Positions 41,839 to 50,465 of a stretch of DNA of 64,000 nt are shown here, one piece after another (positions within the stretch are counted from its first letter, which is position 1; each line of letters starts with the position of its first letter). Position numbers and translations under genes: made by a program. Source of the stretch: Owenweeksia sp964619125. Its GTDB lineage: Bacteria > Bacteroidota > Bacteroidia > Flavobacteriales > Schleiferiaceae. The stretch covers positions 14,135-78,134 of the forward strand of contig CAZUCA010000006.1 of assembly GCA_964619125.1 (NCBI GenBank), given 5' to 3'. Below the pieces are notes generated by a model, which saw only the letters and a program-made list of their open reading frames with translations, searched no databases and had not been told where the DNA came from.

Positions 41839-43179
41839 ATGGAAATGAACGGGAAGAAAGTGGCGTTTCACACCCTGGGCTGTAAGCTCAATTTTTCGGA
41901 AACGTCAACCATAGCGCGTGATTTTGAGAAGAAAGGTTATCAGCAGGTCGACTTCAGTAAGCCGGCCGATGTGTATGTGATAAACACCTGCTCAGTGACC
42001 CACAATGCCGACAAGGAGTGTAAATACTGGGTGAAGCAGGCCCTTAAGGCCAATCCCGACGCCTACACTGTAATTGTAGGCTGCTATGCCCAACTGCAAC
42101 CTGAAGAAATTTCACAGATCGACGGCGTGGACCTGGTACTGGGTGCCACCGAGAAATTCAAGATCACCGACTTCCTTAACGACCTCACCAAGAATGAAAT
42201 AGGGGAGGTGCACAGCTGCGAGATTGACGAGGCCAATTTTTACGTGGGCTCCTACTCCATTGGCGACCGTACCCGCGCTTTTTTGAAAGTGCAGGATGGC
42301 TGTGACTACAAGTGCACTTACTGCACCATTCCATTGGCGCGCGGTATTTCACGTAGCGATACCCTGGCGAATGTTATAGCCAATGCCGAGAAGATTGTGG
42401 CCGAAGGGGCCAAAGAGATCGTTCTTACCGGTGTGAATATCGGTGACTACGGCAAGGGGGAGTTTGGCAATAAAAAGCACGAGCACACCTTCCTTGAGAT
42501 GGTGCAGGCACTGGATAAGGTGGAAGGCATCGACCGTTTCCGCATTTCCTCTATTGAGCCCAACCTGCTCAAAAACGAAACGATAGAATTTGTGGCGCAA
42601 AGCCAGCGCTTTGTACCTCACTTTCACATTCCCCTGCAGAGCGGCAGTAATGAGATCCTGGGCAAAATGCGCCGCCGCTACCAAAAAGAACTTTATGCCG
42701 AGCGGGTAGCCACCATCCGCCGTCTGATTCCCGACTGCTGCATCGGGGTGGATGTGATCACCGGCTTCCCCGGCGAAACAGACGAGCACTTTTTGGAGAC
42801 CTACAACTTCCTCAATGAGCTCGACATCAGTTATCTGCACGTGTTTACCTACAGCCAGCGACCCAACACCCCCGCCGATGAGATGGAGGAACAGGTCGAC
42901 TATGCGGTGCGGAAGAAGAGAGCCAAAATGCTACGCGTACTTTCTGCTAAAAAGCGCCGGGCCTTTTACGAAAGCCAGCTGGGCAAAACCCACGAGGTGC
43001 TCTACGAAGGCAATTTCAAAGACGGCTATATCACCGGTTACACCGAAAACTACGTAAAGGTTAAAGCGATCTGGAATCCTGAGTTGGTAAACACCCGCCA
43101 GCTCATTACGTTGAAGAGTATCGCCGACGATGGCAGCGTACTTTTTGAACCTGCGGAAGCACCGGCGATAATGGCTTAA
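41839..43179 (+). CDS. mtaB: tRNA t6A37 methylthiotransferase MtaB
   Basis: The 446-residue radical-SAM enzyme adds a methylthio group to t6A at position 37 of tRNAs that read ANN codons. The N-terminal UPF0004 domain supplies Cys15 (TLGCKLN), Cys51 (NTCSVT) and Cys82 (VGCYAQ) for one [4Fe-4S] cluster. The radical-SAM motif is Cys155-x3-Cys159-x2-Cys162 (GCDYKCTYCTIPLARG). The TLGCKLNFSET start separates MtaB from MiaB and RimO. A C-terminal TRAM-like domain (about 380-440) is present. The inositol phosphatase gene follows after 11 bases. Confidence 0.96.
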   Translation: MEMNGKKVAFHTLGCKLNFSETSTIARDFEKKGYQQVDFSKPADVYVINTCSVTHNADKECKYWVKQALKANPDAYTVIVGCYAQLQPEEISQIDGVDLVLGATEKFKITDFLNDLTKNEIGEVHSCEIDEANFYVGSYSIGDRTRAFLKVQDGCDYKCTYCTIPLARGISRSDTLANVIANAEKIVAEGAKEIVLTGVNIGDYGKGEFGNKKHEHTFLEMVQALDKVEGIDRFRISSIEPNLLKNETIEFVAQSQRFVPHFHIPLQSGSNEILGKMRRRYQKELYAERVATIRRLIPDCCIGVDVITGFPGETDEHFLETYNFLNELDISYLHVFTYSQRPNTPADEMEEQVDYAVRKKRAKMLRVLSAKKRRAFYESQLGKTHEVLYEGNFKDGYITGYTENYVKVKAIWNPELVNTRQLITLKSIADDGSVLFEPAEAPAIMA

Positions 43180-43190
43180 AATACCCCTTT

Positions 43191-43979
43191 ATGAAATTTG
43201 CAGATCTCTTACCGCGGCTGGAGGCCGTATGCCGTAAAACCGGCGATTTTATCCTGGCTGAAAAGGAAAAAGTAAGCGGTAAGGATATTGAGCTGAAAAG
43301 CCTCAACAGCCTGGTGAGCTACGTGGATAAAAAAGCGGAGGAGCAATTGGTATCTGGTTTGGGTGCGATACTGCCCGAAGCTGGTTTTATCACCGAAGAG
43401 GATACCCCCGATAGTGATGCCCGCCTGCGCTGGGTAATCGACCCCCTCGATGGTACCACCAACTATCTGCACGGCATTCCCGTATTTGCGATTTCAGTGG
43501 CGCTGATGGATGGCCCTGAGGTAGTGTTGGGCTGCGTGTATGAACTGGGGCAAAAAGAAATGTTTTTAGCGGCTAAGGGCCATGGCACCACCCTCAACGG
43601 GAAAATGGTTAGGGTAAACCAAAAGGAACTATCTGAAACCCTTATTGCTACCGGCTTTCCCTACTACAATTTTGCACGTATGGACGGTTTTCTGGCCATG
43701 CTCAAAAGGTTATTCAAGGAAACGCGCGGAGTACGTCGGCTGGGATCAGCAGCCACGGACCTGGCCTATGTGGCCTGTGGCCGCTTTGATGGCTTTTTTG
43801 AATACGGCCTCAGCCCCTGGGATGTGGCGGCGGGAGCTTTACTGGTAAAGGAAGCCGGGGGGCAGGTAAGTGACTTCAGCGGGGAAGGCAATTACATTTT
43901 TGGCGGCGAAATATTGGCGGCCAGCGCCAGCACCTATGAGGCGATGCAGGCCCTGACCGACGAATATTTTAGGCAATAG
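43191..43979 (+). CDS. suhB: Inositol monophosphatase family protein (SuhB-like)
   Basis: This is a 262-residue Mg2+-dependent phosphatase. The metal-binding motifs are visible: ITEEDTPD, WVIDPLDGTTNYLHG and, near the C-terminus, GLSPWDVAAGALLVKEAGG. Members hydrolyse inositol monophosphate, sugar phosphates or related compounds, so the true substrate is open. It forms a likely two-gene unit with mtaB and overlaps the convergent conserved gene at 43969 by 11 bases. Confidence 0.92.
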   Translation: MKFADLLPRLEAVCRKTGDFILAEKEKVSGKDIELKSLNSLVSYVDKKAEEQLVSGLGAILPEAGFITEEDTPDSDARLRWVIDPLDGTTNYLHGIPVFAISVALMDGPEVVLGCVYELGQKEMFLAAKGHGTTLNGKMVRVNQKELSETLIATGFPYYNFARMDGFLAMLKRLFKETRGVRRLGSAATDLAYVACGRFDGFFEYGLSPWDVAAGALLVKEAGGQVSDFSGEGNYIFGGEILAASASTYEAMQALTDEYFRQ

Positions 43980-44463
43980 GCAGCCATTGCTTATGCCAGC
44001 TGCGGGCCACGGGTACTTCCCACTCCGAATCCAGCTGGTTTTTACGTTCAATCAGATTGTTAAACACGATGGTGTCTTCACCGAGCTCCTGAGACTCCAG
44101 GGAAGCGCGGAAGTCGATCATATGCATGGTGTTAACCATGCCGTTGTCATCGCGATAAGCAATCTGGGTACGGTCCATCAGTGATATTTTCAGCTCGCGC
44201 TCCAGCTCCTGGATAACCTTTATGAGCTTATCGATGCTGCAGCCGGTAGCCTGGTAGCTGGCTTCATCAAGGGCAATTACCAGGAACCGATCGTAACGGG
44301 TGATAAAGGAAGCCCGCAGCTCTTTGCCGTGGGCCTGCCAATCACTGAGGAAGTTCATCAGGCGCGCCGATATACGCTCCACATTTTCATAGGGCAAAAA
44401 GGCTTCGGACTGAAAAATCCAAAGCCGTGCGTTTGCCGGCATTTCATCAAAATCAACGTACAT
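43969..44463 (-). CDS. Conserved Bacteroidota protein of unknown function
   Basis: A 164-residue soluble protein. Close relatives in flavobacteria are, in my memory, often named ABC transporter ATPase, but no Walker A, Walker B or signature motif is present, so that name is not supported. The start MYVDFDEMPANARLWIFQS and the end EVPVARSWHKQWLPIA look typical of the family. It is the last gene of the leftward operon that contains the two Fe-S proteins, 15 bases after a lipoprotein gene, so a role with that system is possible. Confidence 0.8.
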   Translation of the reverse strand: MYVDFDEMPANARLWIFQSEAFLPYENVERISARLMNFLSDWQAHGKELRASFITRYDRFLVIALDEASYQATGCSIDKLIKVIQELERELKISLMDRTQIAYRDDNGMVNTMHMIDFRASLESQELGEDTIVFNNLIERKNQLDSEWEVPVARSWHKQWLPIA

Positions 44464-44478
44464 CGTTACGCACTTTTT

Positions 44479-44979
44479 TTACATTACTTTAAAATCGCCG
44501 TGGCCGGTGTAAGCACAATCGGCATTCCACACCCGGTAATACAGGCGATAAATATTATCATCGCCAAGCGGGTCGAGATCCACATCTATCAGCAAATTAT
44601 CCGTTTCTGAGGAATCAACCGCCAACAGGATTTCAAAATCGCGATTGATAATGCGGAAGTCGAGGATATAGTCATTGGGGTAATTGAAATTGACCCGCAT
44701 AAACACACTGGCTGGGTTAGGGTAGCCGGTGGAAACGCTGACAGTGCTATCAGGCTGACCGCAGTTGTAAGGTACCGTATCGAGGTTGTAGAACAGGCCT
44801 TTTACCTCGCTGCTCCAGTTTTCGGTAAGGGTCCAGTCCGTGGGGTCATTATTGCCGGTAGGCATGTTGTTTTCATCCCTTTCCGATATTCCCTCAAAAG
44901 CGGGTCGGCGGTCGTCTTCTTTCTTTTTACAGGCGGTAAGGCCCAGGCATAATGCCATTAAAATGAGTAGATGTTTCAT
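44479..44979 (-). CDS. Predicted lipoprotein, unknown function
   Basis: The 166-residue protein has a lipoprotein signal (MKHLLILMALCLGLTAC, Cys17), then a lysine/aspartate-rich linker and a compact, probably beta-rich domain (VFMRVNFNYPNDYILDFRIINRDFEILLAV). I recognise no family. It overlaps the upstream Fe-S protein gene by 4 bases (ATGA) and is followed by the conserved 164-residue gene, so it belongs to the Fe-S operon. Confidence 0.78.
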   Translation of the reverse strand: MKHLLILMALCLGLTACKKKEDDRRPAFEGISERDENNMPTGNNDPTDWTLTENWSSEVKGLFYNLDTVPYNCGQPDSTVSVSTGYPNPASVFMRVNFNYPNDYILDFRIINRDFEILLAVDSSETDNLLIDVDLDPLGDDNIYRLYYRVWNADCAYTGHGDFKVM

Positions 44980-45770
44980 AGGTTATCTGCATTAGCAATT
45001 AATTCAGCGAGGTCAAGTACCGGAAGGTCACCCTCACGCTCACTATTTTTTACCCCATCGGTCATCATGGTGTTACAGAAGGGGCAGGCTGCTGCTATTA
45101 CATCGGGTTTGGTTTCAACAGCTTCTTCAGTTCGTTCAATATTGATGTCTTTGCGTCCCGCTTCGGGCTCTTTAAACATCTGGGCACCGCCGGCACCACA
45201 GCAGAGGGCATTGCTTTTACAGCGACGCATTTCCACCAGTTCCGCATCCAGCTTGCGAATCACCTCCCGCGGAGCTTCGTAAATTCCGTTGCCACGGCCC
45301 AGGTAACAGGGGTCGTGATACACAATGCGCTTGCCCTTAAAGGGGCCACCCTCAATACTCAGTTTGCCCTCTTCCAGTAGCTGATTGATGAATTTAGTGT
45401 GGTGAATCACTTCGTAATTACCGCCGAGGTCGGGATATTCGTTGGCCAGGGTATTGAAACAATGCGGACAGGTGGTAACGATGCGGGTGATTTCGTAGCC
45501 ATCGAGTACCTGGATGTTTGTCATGGCCTGCATCATAAAGGTAAATTCGTTGCCAGCCCTTTTGGCGGGATCCCCGGTACAGCTTTCTTCGGCTCCTAAA
45601 ACAGCAAAATTGACCCCGGCGCGGTTGAGAATTTGCACAAAGGCCTTGGTGATTTTCTTGGCGCGGTCATCAAAACTGCCGGCACAGCCTACCCAAAACA
45701 GTACATCGGGTTTCTTTCCTTCGGCCATAAACTCGGCCATGGTGGGTACCTTTATCGTGTCAGCGTCCAT
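44976..45770 (-). CDS. CCG-domain Fe-S protein (HdrB/LutA-like)
   Basis: This 264-residue protein has two cysteine-rich CCG domains, as in heterodisulfide reductase subunit B and LutA. Key cysteines are Cys29 and Cys64, then Cys101-Cys104 (TCPHCFN) in the first half, and Cys155 (DPCYLGRG), Cys190-Cys191 (CCGAGG) and Cys229-Cys232 (CPFCNT) in the second. Such domains hold non-cubane or [4Fe-4S] clusters and pass electrons to a disulfide or other acceptor. The likely partner is the membrane Fe-S protein three genes upstream. It is coupled to neighbours by TAATG and ATGA overlaps. Confidence 0.88.
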   Translation of the reverse strand: MDADTIKVPTMAEFMAEGKKPDVLFWVGCAGSFDDRAKKITKAFVQILNRAGVNFAVLGAEESCTGDPAKRAGNEFTFMMQAMTNIQVLDGYEITRIVTTCPHCFNTLANEYPDLGGNYEVIHHTKFINQLLEEGKLSIEGGPFKGKRIVYHDPCYLGRGNGIYEAPREVIRKLDAELVEMRRCKSNALCCGAGGAQMFKEPEAGRKDINIERTEEAVETKPDVIAAACPFCNTMMTDGVKNSEREGDLPVLDLAELIANADNL

Positions 45771-46360
45771 TAATTTATGCGTTTAAAAAGTTGCTTATCA
45801 ACCTTAAAGGCTGGCATGCCTCTGCTTTGGTTAATATATATGATTCTTTGTTGAGTGCTGTCGCTAAAATATACATTGTAATAGCTAGTAGTACTATCCA
45901 ATCTCAGGGTATCGGCAAAGGTACAATTGAGATTACATCTCAGGCTGTCGGCGGTGGTAAGTTCCAGCGCGGTTTCGCTGCCACTGCTGTGGTCTACCAA
46001 TTTTATTGCCACTGTTTCGGTGATGGGATATGCTGCCGCAGCTGAATATTGATTGCTAAAGTAATACTCCAGGCTCATCAGGCTATCGAAGCGGTAAACG
46101 GTACGCACTTCTTCCAGTTCCAGGCCATCAGCCTCACCGAGGCTGCCCAGGTCACCGGGGGCGTCAATGCGCGGGTGGGTGCTGATATCTGAGGAAATGC
46201 GCAGGTAAAGGCTGTCGACGCCGTCAGTGTACAGCAGTGAATCCTTGAACTGGGGACGAAAAGACAGCAAACCCTCGCTGATTTCAAAGCTCAGGGTTGA
46301 TTCCTTGGCACAACCGATGGTCAGTGCCAACATTATAAGCAGGGCAGATTTTCGCAGCAT
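45770..46360 (-). CDS. Predicted lipoprotein, unknown function
   Basis: The product is 196 residues with a lipoprotein signal (MLRKSALLIMLALTIGC, Cys17). The mature part is beta-rich with alternating strands and many Ser/Thr/Asp residues, and ends in RIIYINQSRGMPAFKVDKQLFKRIN. No family recognised. It lies between the HAD gene and the CCG Fe-S gene, with one- to three-base overlaps on both sides, so it is translated as part of the Fe-S operon. Confidence 0.78.
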   Translation of the reverse strand: MLRKSALLIMLALTIGCAKESTLSFEISEGLLSFRPQFKDSLLYTDGVDSLYLRISSDISTHPRIDAPGDLGSLGEADGLELEEVRTVYRFDSLMSLEYYFSNQYSAAAAYPITETVAIKLVDHSSGSETALELTTADSLRCNLNCTFADTLRLDSTTSYYNVYFSDSTQQRIIYINQSRGMPAFKVDKQLFKRIN

Positions 46361-46794
46361 CAGCTTTTAAAAACTTCGATTTTAACATTTTTCTGCACCA
46401 GGTCGGTAAACTGACCCTTATAGCGGGTGGCCCTTACCAGGTGGTTGTCAATCCAGTGGTAGTTGCCTCCCCGGGGCTTGCCCATTAGCAGACCATGGTA
46501 CTTAAAACCTCTCCCGGCCAACCAGTCTTCGGTTACCTGGCGGTGCTCTTCGGTGCGGGAGGTGAAAAAGGTAATAACATGCCCTTGGTCGTACCAGCGG
46601 TTCAGGGTTTCCAGGGCATCGGGGTAGTGGGCAGCTGTAGCCATACGCTCCGGTTCCTCATTAGGGATGTCGTCGCAAATAGTGCCGTCGATGTCTATCA
46701 GGTAGTTCTTGATATCAGCCGGCAGCTGTGGGCTAACGGTATGACCATCAACCTTGGTTTCCTGCAATTTGGCTTCTATTTCCTTTTTCTCCAC
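46360..46794 (-). CDS. HAD-superfamily hydrolase-like protein
   Basis: The 144-residue protein carries HAD motif I (YLIDIDGTICDD), motif II (FFTSRTEEHR) and a late GGNYHWIDNH in place of a usual motif IV. It is short and has no cap domain. The orthologous group in flavobacteria is sometimes labelled phosphoheptose isomerase, which the sequence does not support. The start is GTG (46794). It sits 11 bases after the membrane Fe-S gene and overlaps the next lipoprotein gene (TGATG). Confidence 0.82.
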   Translation of the reverse strand: MEKKEIEAKLQETKVDGHTVSPQLPADIKNYLIDIDGTICDDIPNEEPERMATAAHYPDALETLNRWYDQGHVITFFTSRTEEHRQVTEDWLAGRGFKYHGLLMGKPRGGNYHWIDNHLVRATRYKGQFTDLVQKNVKIEVFKS

Positions 46795-46805
46795 CGCAAT
46801 GGGGC

Positions 46806-48125
46806 TTATCGGTTCATTTCGTTAATCCAGTTACCGCGGTCGGCAGCGGGGTAGGCCCAGGGGGCACCGTTGTTTTCCACGTTGGTCATCATCATATTGA
46901 TCTGCTGACTGGCACTGCTTTCTTCCATCACCAGGTAGCGACGCATCTCCATGATAATTGACATCGGATCAATATTTACCGGGCAGGCTTCTACACAGGC
47001 ATTGCAGGTGGTGCAGGCCCAGAGTTCTTCCCGGCTGATGTAGTCGTCGAGCAGAAATTTACCATCCTCCTTAAACTCACCATTGTTGGCGTCGATGTTT
47101 TTCCCAACTTCCTCAAGGCGGTCACGGGTGTCCATCATAATCTTGCGCGGGCTCAGTTTTTTACCGGTGATATTGGCCGGACAGCTGGCGGTACAACGGC
47201 CACATTCCGTACAGGAGTAAGCGTTCATCAGTTGTACCCAATTAAGGTCCATCACATCCTTGGCACCGAAACGTTCAGGCTCGCTGGCCTCACCCTCGGC
47301 CGGGGCCGCGTAGGGATCGGCATTGGGATCCATCATGGTCTCCACTTCCTTCTTAACGCTTTCCAGGTTGTTAAATTCCCCCTTGGGTTGCAGCTTGCTA
47401 TACCACACATTGGGAAAAGCCATGATGATGTGAAAGTGCTTGGAAATGGGGAGGTAATTGAGAAACAACAGTATCCCCACAATGTGTACCCACCAGGCCA
47501 CTCTCTCAATTACAATCAGGTTTTCGGGCGATACGCCCGCAAAAATGGGCGCTATAAGACCGCTCACCAGCCAGGGCCCGGCACTGCGATCATCCATATT
47601 GGCCTCGGCGGCACCCAGTACCAACAGGGCCAGCATCAAAGCGGTTTCAATAAGGAGAATGTAGTTTCCGTCTTTTTTGGGCCAGCCTTTCAATTCCTTA
47701 AAACGCGGTACCACCGATACATTACGTCGCCATAAAAACACCAGGCAGGCGATGATCACCAGTACCGCCAGTATTTCAAAAAAGTTAATGGCAGCGTCAT
47801 AAACAAAGCCAAGCGGTTCAGCAAAAAGACGGTGGCTACCGAAGATGCCATCGATCAAAATTTCGGCGATTTCAATATTGATAAGGATGAAGCCGAGATA
47901 AATCAACACGTGGAAGAAGCCTGCTACCACGCGGCGCTTTACCATTTTACTCTGACCAAGGGCCACTTTGGCCATCAGGCCCCAGCGTTCCCCGGCCCGG
48001 TCGGAGCGATTGATGTCGCGCCCCAGCTTAATGTTGCGCCAAATCTTGCGGAAGCTGCGGGCAAAAAAGAAAATTGCTACCGCCAGTACAAGGATGAAAA
48101 GGATATTCTGTATTCCGAAATGCAT
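46806..48125 (-). CDS. Membrane-bound Fe-S electron-transfer protein (HdrD/NarI-like fusion)
   Basis: The 439-residue product has an N-terminal membrane part with about five or six helices (1-240). It contains possible heme b ligands His72 (GFFHVLIYLG), His214 and His230. A cytoplasmic dicluster ferredoxin domain follows, with Cys305/308/311/315 (CTECGRCTASCP) and Cys371/374/377/381 (CTTCNACVEACP). The organisation resembles HdrE/NarI plus HdrC modules. With the CCG protein it probably moves electrons between the menaquinone pool and a soluble partner. It starts 18 bases after mlaD in the same operon. Confidence 0.88.
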   Translation of the reverse strand: MHFGIQNILFILVLAVAIFFFARSFRKIWRNIKLGRDINRSDRAGERWGLMAKVALGQSKMVKRRVVAGFFHVLIYLGFILINIEIAEILIDGIFGSHRLFAEPLGFVYDAAINFFEILAVLVIIACLVFLWRRNVSVVPRFKELKGWPKKDGNYILLIETALMLALLVLGAAEANMDDRSAGPWLVSGLIAPIFAGVSPENLIVIERVAWWVHIVGILLFLNYLPISKHFHIIMAFPNVWYSKLQPKGEFNNLESVKKEVETMMDPNADPYAAPAEGEASEPERFGAKDVMDLNWVQLMNAYSCTECGRCTASCPANITGKKLSPRKIMMDTRDRLEEVGKNIDANNGEFKEDGKFLLDDYISREELWACTTCNACVEACPVNIDPMSIIMEMRRYLVMEESSASQQINMMMTNVENNGAPWAYPAADRGNWINEMNR

Positions 48126-48143
48126 ATGTGGTCAGTATTGGTC

Positions 48144-49169
48144 TTATCGTACTTTGGAAGCTTCCTCCTTTTGCTTCCTCTTTTGTTCTAAAAGTTCTTC
48201 CTCATCATATTCGTCTGATTTCCCGAATACCGAGAAATTGATGTAGCGCTTGGGATTGTATTTTATATCCAGCAATAACATATCGAGCTGATGGGTGGCA
48301 TCCTCCAGGTTTTGATACAGCTTTTCATCATTTACCAACCTGCCCAGTGAACCTTCGCCCTCATTTACCTTGCGCATTACCTCCTCTGTTGAAACCAGGG
48401 CCTTGTTAAGACTGGTAAAAGTCTCTGTAAAGCGCACCCGGCTGAGCGAATCAGAAATGCTATTCACATTGCTGAGAATAGCGTTGAGGTTTTCGCTGTT
48501 GTTCTTGAGGTTGGTGGTAATGGCAGCAATATTTTCCATGGTGGTTACCATCTCATCCTGCGACATCGTTACGGTACGGTCTACCGTACCCACAGTATTT
48601 TCGAGCTTTTGAAAGCTGCGGCGCAGGGAGGTGAAAGTCTCCATAAAATTCTCCTGGGTATCGTCGTTGAGAAAGCCGCTGATCAGGGTGAGTACCGTGT
48701 CCATCGAGGCGAAGAGCTTTTCCGCTTTCGACCGCAAGGGTGCCACCTGCTGGTTTACTTCTTCGGTGAGGCTGAGCTCGATATCGGACTTCAGGGTATC
48801 GCCACTTTCAGCCGGTTGAGGGCTGTTGCCCAGTTCGAGCTGAATAGATTTATCACCCAGCAAATCAGTACTGTGAATATTGGCCACTGTATTCCTGGAA
48901 ATAGCCAGGTCGTTGGTCATTTTCATCTTCACCATCAGACGGCCCGAGCCATCGGGGTGAAAATAAACATCGTCTACCTGGCCTACTTTAAAGCCGTTTA
49001 CAATTACCGGCTTGGCAGCGGTAAGGCCGTCCACCCGGTCGTAAACTGCGTAAAAGGTGCGACTGTCGTCAAAGAGGTCTTTACCCTTGAGGAAATTAAA
49101 TCCCCAATAAAAGAGGGCAAGGGCCAGGATAGCCATCAGGCCTACTTTAAATTCTCTACTGATTTTCAA
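48144..49169 (-). CDS. mlaD: MCE family protein (MlaD-like)
   Basis: This 341-residue protein has one N-terminal membrane helix (about 8-27), the MCE domain (about 38-115: FYAVYDRVDGLTAAKPVIVNGFKVGQV and DLLGDKSIQLELG) and a long helical C-terminus. MlaD is the substrate-binding part of a phospholipid transport system between the membranes; MlaE and MlaF are not in this window. The start is TTG (49169). A perfect -7 box TACTTTTG lies 23 bases upstream, inside the amidase gene end (49193-49200), so this may be the first gene of its own transcript. Confidence 0.9.
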   Translation of the reverse strand: MKISREFKVGLMAILALALFYWGFNFLKGKDLFDDSRTFYAVYDRVDGLTAAKPVIVNGFKVGQVDDVYFHPDGSGRLMVKMKMTNDLAISRNTVANIHSTDLLGDKSIQLELGNSPQPAESGDTLKSDIELSLTEEVNQQVAPLRSKAEKLFASMDTVLTLISGFLNDDTQENFMETFTSLRRSFQKLENTVGTVDRTVTMSQDEMVTTMENIAAITTNLKNNSENLNAILSNVNSISDSLSRVRFTETFTSLNKALVSTEEVMRKVNEGEGSLGRLVNDEKLYQNLEDATHQLDMLLLDIKYNPKRYINFSVFGKSDEYDEEELLEQKRKQKEEASKVR

Positions 49170-49192
49170 GAGGACTTGCGTTTAGTTTGAAA

Positions 49193-49200
49193 CAAAAGTA
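49193..49200 (-). promoter_or_regulatory. -7 promoter box before mlaD
   Basis: The reverse strand reads TACTTTTG, a perfect TAnnTTTG. It lies just beyond the stop of the amidase gene, 23 bases before the mlaD TTG start. No clear -33 partner is seen. Confidence 0.45.
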
Positions 49201-49204
49201 ATTT

Positions 49205-50392
49205 TTATTGCAAGAGTGCGGCAGCCTCATCGAGGGAAATGCGCTCACTGCCTGCAAAGGCCACTACGAATGCGTCGGGAAAACCACTCTCGCGCATCTT
49301 TTGTTTCAGGGCCGAAGCTGCCGCAAGATCAGCGGTTTTACCTACCACATATTTGTATAAGGGCCCGTCCTGGTAAAGTTGTACTCCCTCTACTCCTTTA
49401 AAGTTGGCCGGGGTGAGATCTTTTTTAAGGCGGCTGGTAGCAAGCTGAATGGCATAGTACACCTCTTCTTCTGCAGACTCGCTGCCGGCCCTGGCTACTT
49501 CGGGCAGGCTTGCTTTTTCAATATTGTCATTGTTTTCAGTGGGCTTTATTTCCGGGGCAGGGGGAGGAGGGGGAGCTGTTACCGGTTGCTTCACTTTTTG
49601 TTCCAGCCCTTCCCGCTCGGCTTTATAGTCTTTAAAGGCGCGGTAAATAGCACTGGCCATATAGGCCTGGCCATTTTCACTGTTGAGAAAATCTTCTTCG
49701 GCCGGGTTAGTCAAAAAGCCCAGCTCTATCAGTACCGATGGCATTACCGCCATCTTGGTTACCATCAGTGGCTGCTGCTTTACCCCCCGGTCACGACGGT
49801 TTACGCGCTCACGGAATTGGTTCTGCACTTTTTGGGCAAAGCTCACACTCTGCAGTTTAAAAGCATCCTGATACAAGGTAAGGGCAATATAACTTTCCAC
49901 TTTACCGGGGTCAAAGCCCTCGTATTTTTCCTCGTAATCTTCCTCCAGGTAAATTACCGAGTTCTCCCGCATAGCCACCCGCAGGTTGTCGTCGTTGTGG
50001 TTTTTCCCCATCACCAGGCAGGTGGCACCGCGTACCGAGCTCTTGGTAAAGGCGTCGCAGTGGATGGAAATAAAAAGGTCAGCCTTGGCGCGGTTGGCGA
50101 TAGCGGCCCGCTCTTGCAGCTCCACGAATTTATCGGTCTTGCGGGTGTAAATTACCTTCACATCGGGGAGGTATTGTTCTATATAGCTGCCAGTTTTAAG
50201 GGCCACTGCCAGGGCGATGTCCTTTTCTTTGGTGGCGTAGCGCTTGGTACCCAGGTTGCCCGGGTCGTGGCCGCCGTGGCCGGCGTCTATCACCACTGTC
50301 TTTACACCTTCCTTCTGTGCCTGAAGATTAAAGCAGCCCAGCCCTGTAAGCAGGGCTATCATCAGCATGAGAATCTCTTTCTTGTTCTTCAA
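49205..50392 (-). CDS. N-acetylmuramoyl-L-alanine amidase with SPOR domain
   Basis: The 395-residue product is exported (signal peptide about 1-26, ending LQAQ) and cleaves the amide bond between MurNAc and the peptide in peptidoglycan. The Amidase_3 zinc site is seen as VVIDAGHGGHDPG, FISIHCDAF and IELGFLTNPAEED. A proline-rich linker (about 268-285) leads to a C-terminal SPOR-like domain (about 305-385) that should bind the wall at septa. The start is TTG (50392): the frame gives (M)KNKKEILMLMIALLTG with no earlier ATG. It is divergent from lptD. Confidence 0.92.
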   Translation of the reverse strand: MKNKKEILMLMIALLTGLGCFNLQAQKEGVKTVVIDAGHGGHDPGNLGTKRYATKEKDIALAVALKTGSYIEQYLPDVKVIYTRKTDKFVELQERAAIANRAKADLFISIHCDAFTKSSVRGATCLVMGKNHNDDNLRVAMRENSVIYLEEDYEEKYEGFDPGKVESYIALTLYQDAFKLQSVSFAQKVQNQFRERVNRRDRGVKQQPLMVTKMAVMPSVLIELGFLTNPAEEDFLNSENGQAYMASAIYRAFKDYKAEREGLEQKVKQPVTAPPPPPAPEIKPTENNDNIEKASLPEVARAGSESAEEEVYYAIQLATSRLKKDLTPANFKGVEGVQLYQDGPLYKYVVGKTADLAAASALKQKMRESGFPDAFVVAFAGSERISLDEAAALLQ

Positions 50393-50465
50393 TGGTCTGA
50401 AATTTGATTAGTTTTGGCCGTTCCAAAAATGCAGCCAAAAATCATCAACAAATTTAAAAGTCGTT

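Noticed and set aside
43969..44463. Calling this gene an ABC transporter ATPase
   Set aside because: No Walker A, Walker B or ABC signature motif is present in its 164 residues.
46360..46794. Calling this gene phosphoheptose isomerase
   Set aside because: It has HAD motifs (DIDGT, FFTSRT) and no SIS domain.
49379..50407. Long open frame (342 codons) on the + strand opposite the amidase gene
   Set aside because: It is the antisense of a well-supported Amidase_3-SPOR gene; its low-complexity hydrophobic product matches no family.
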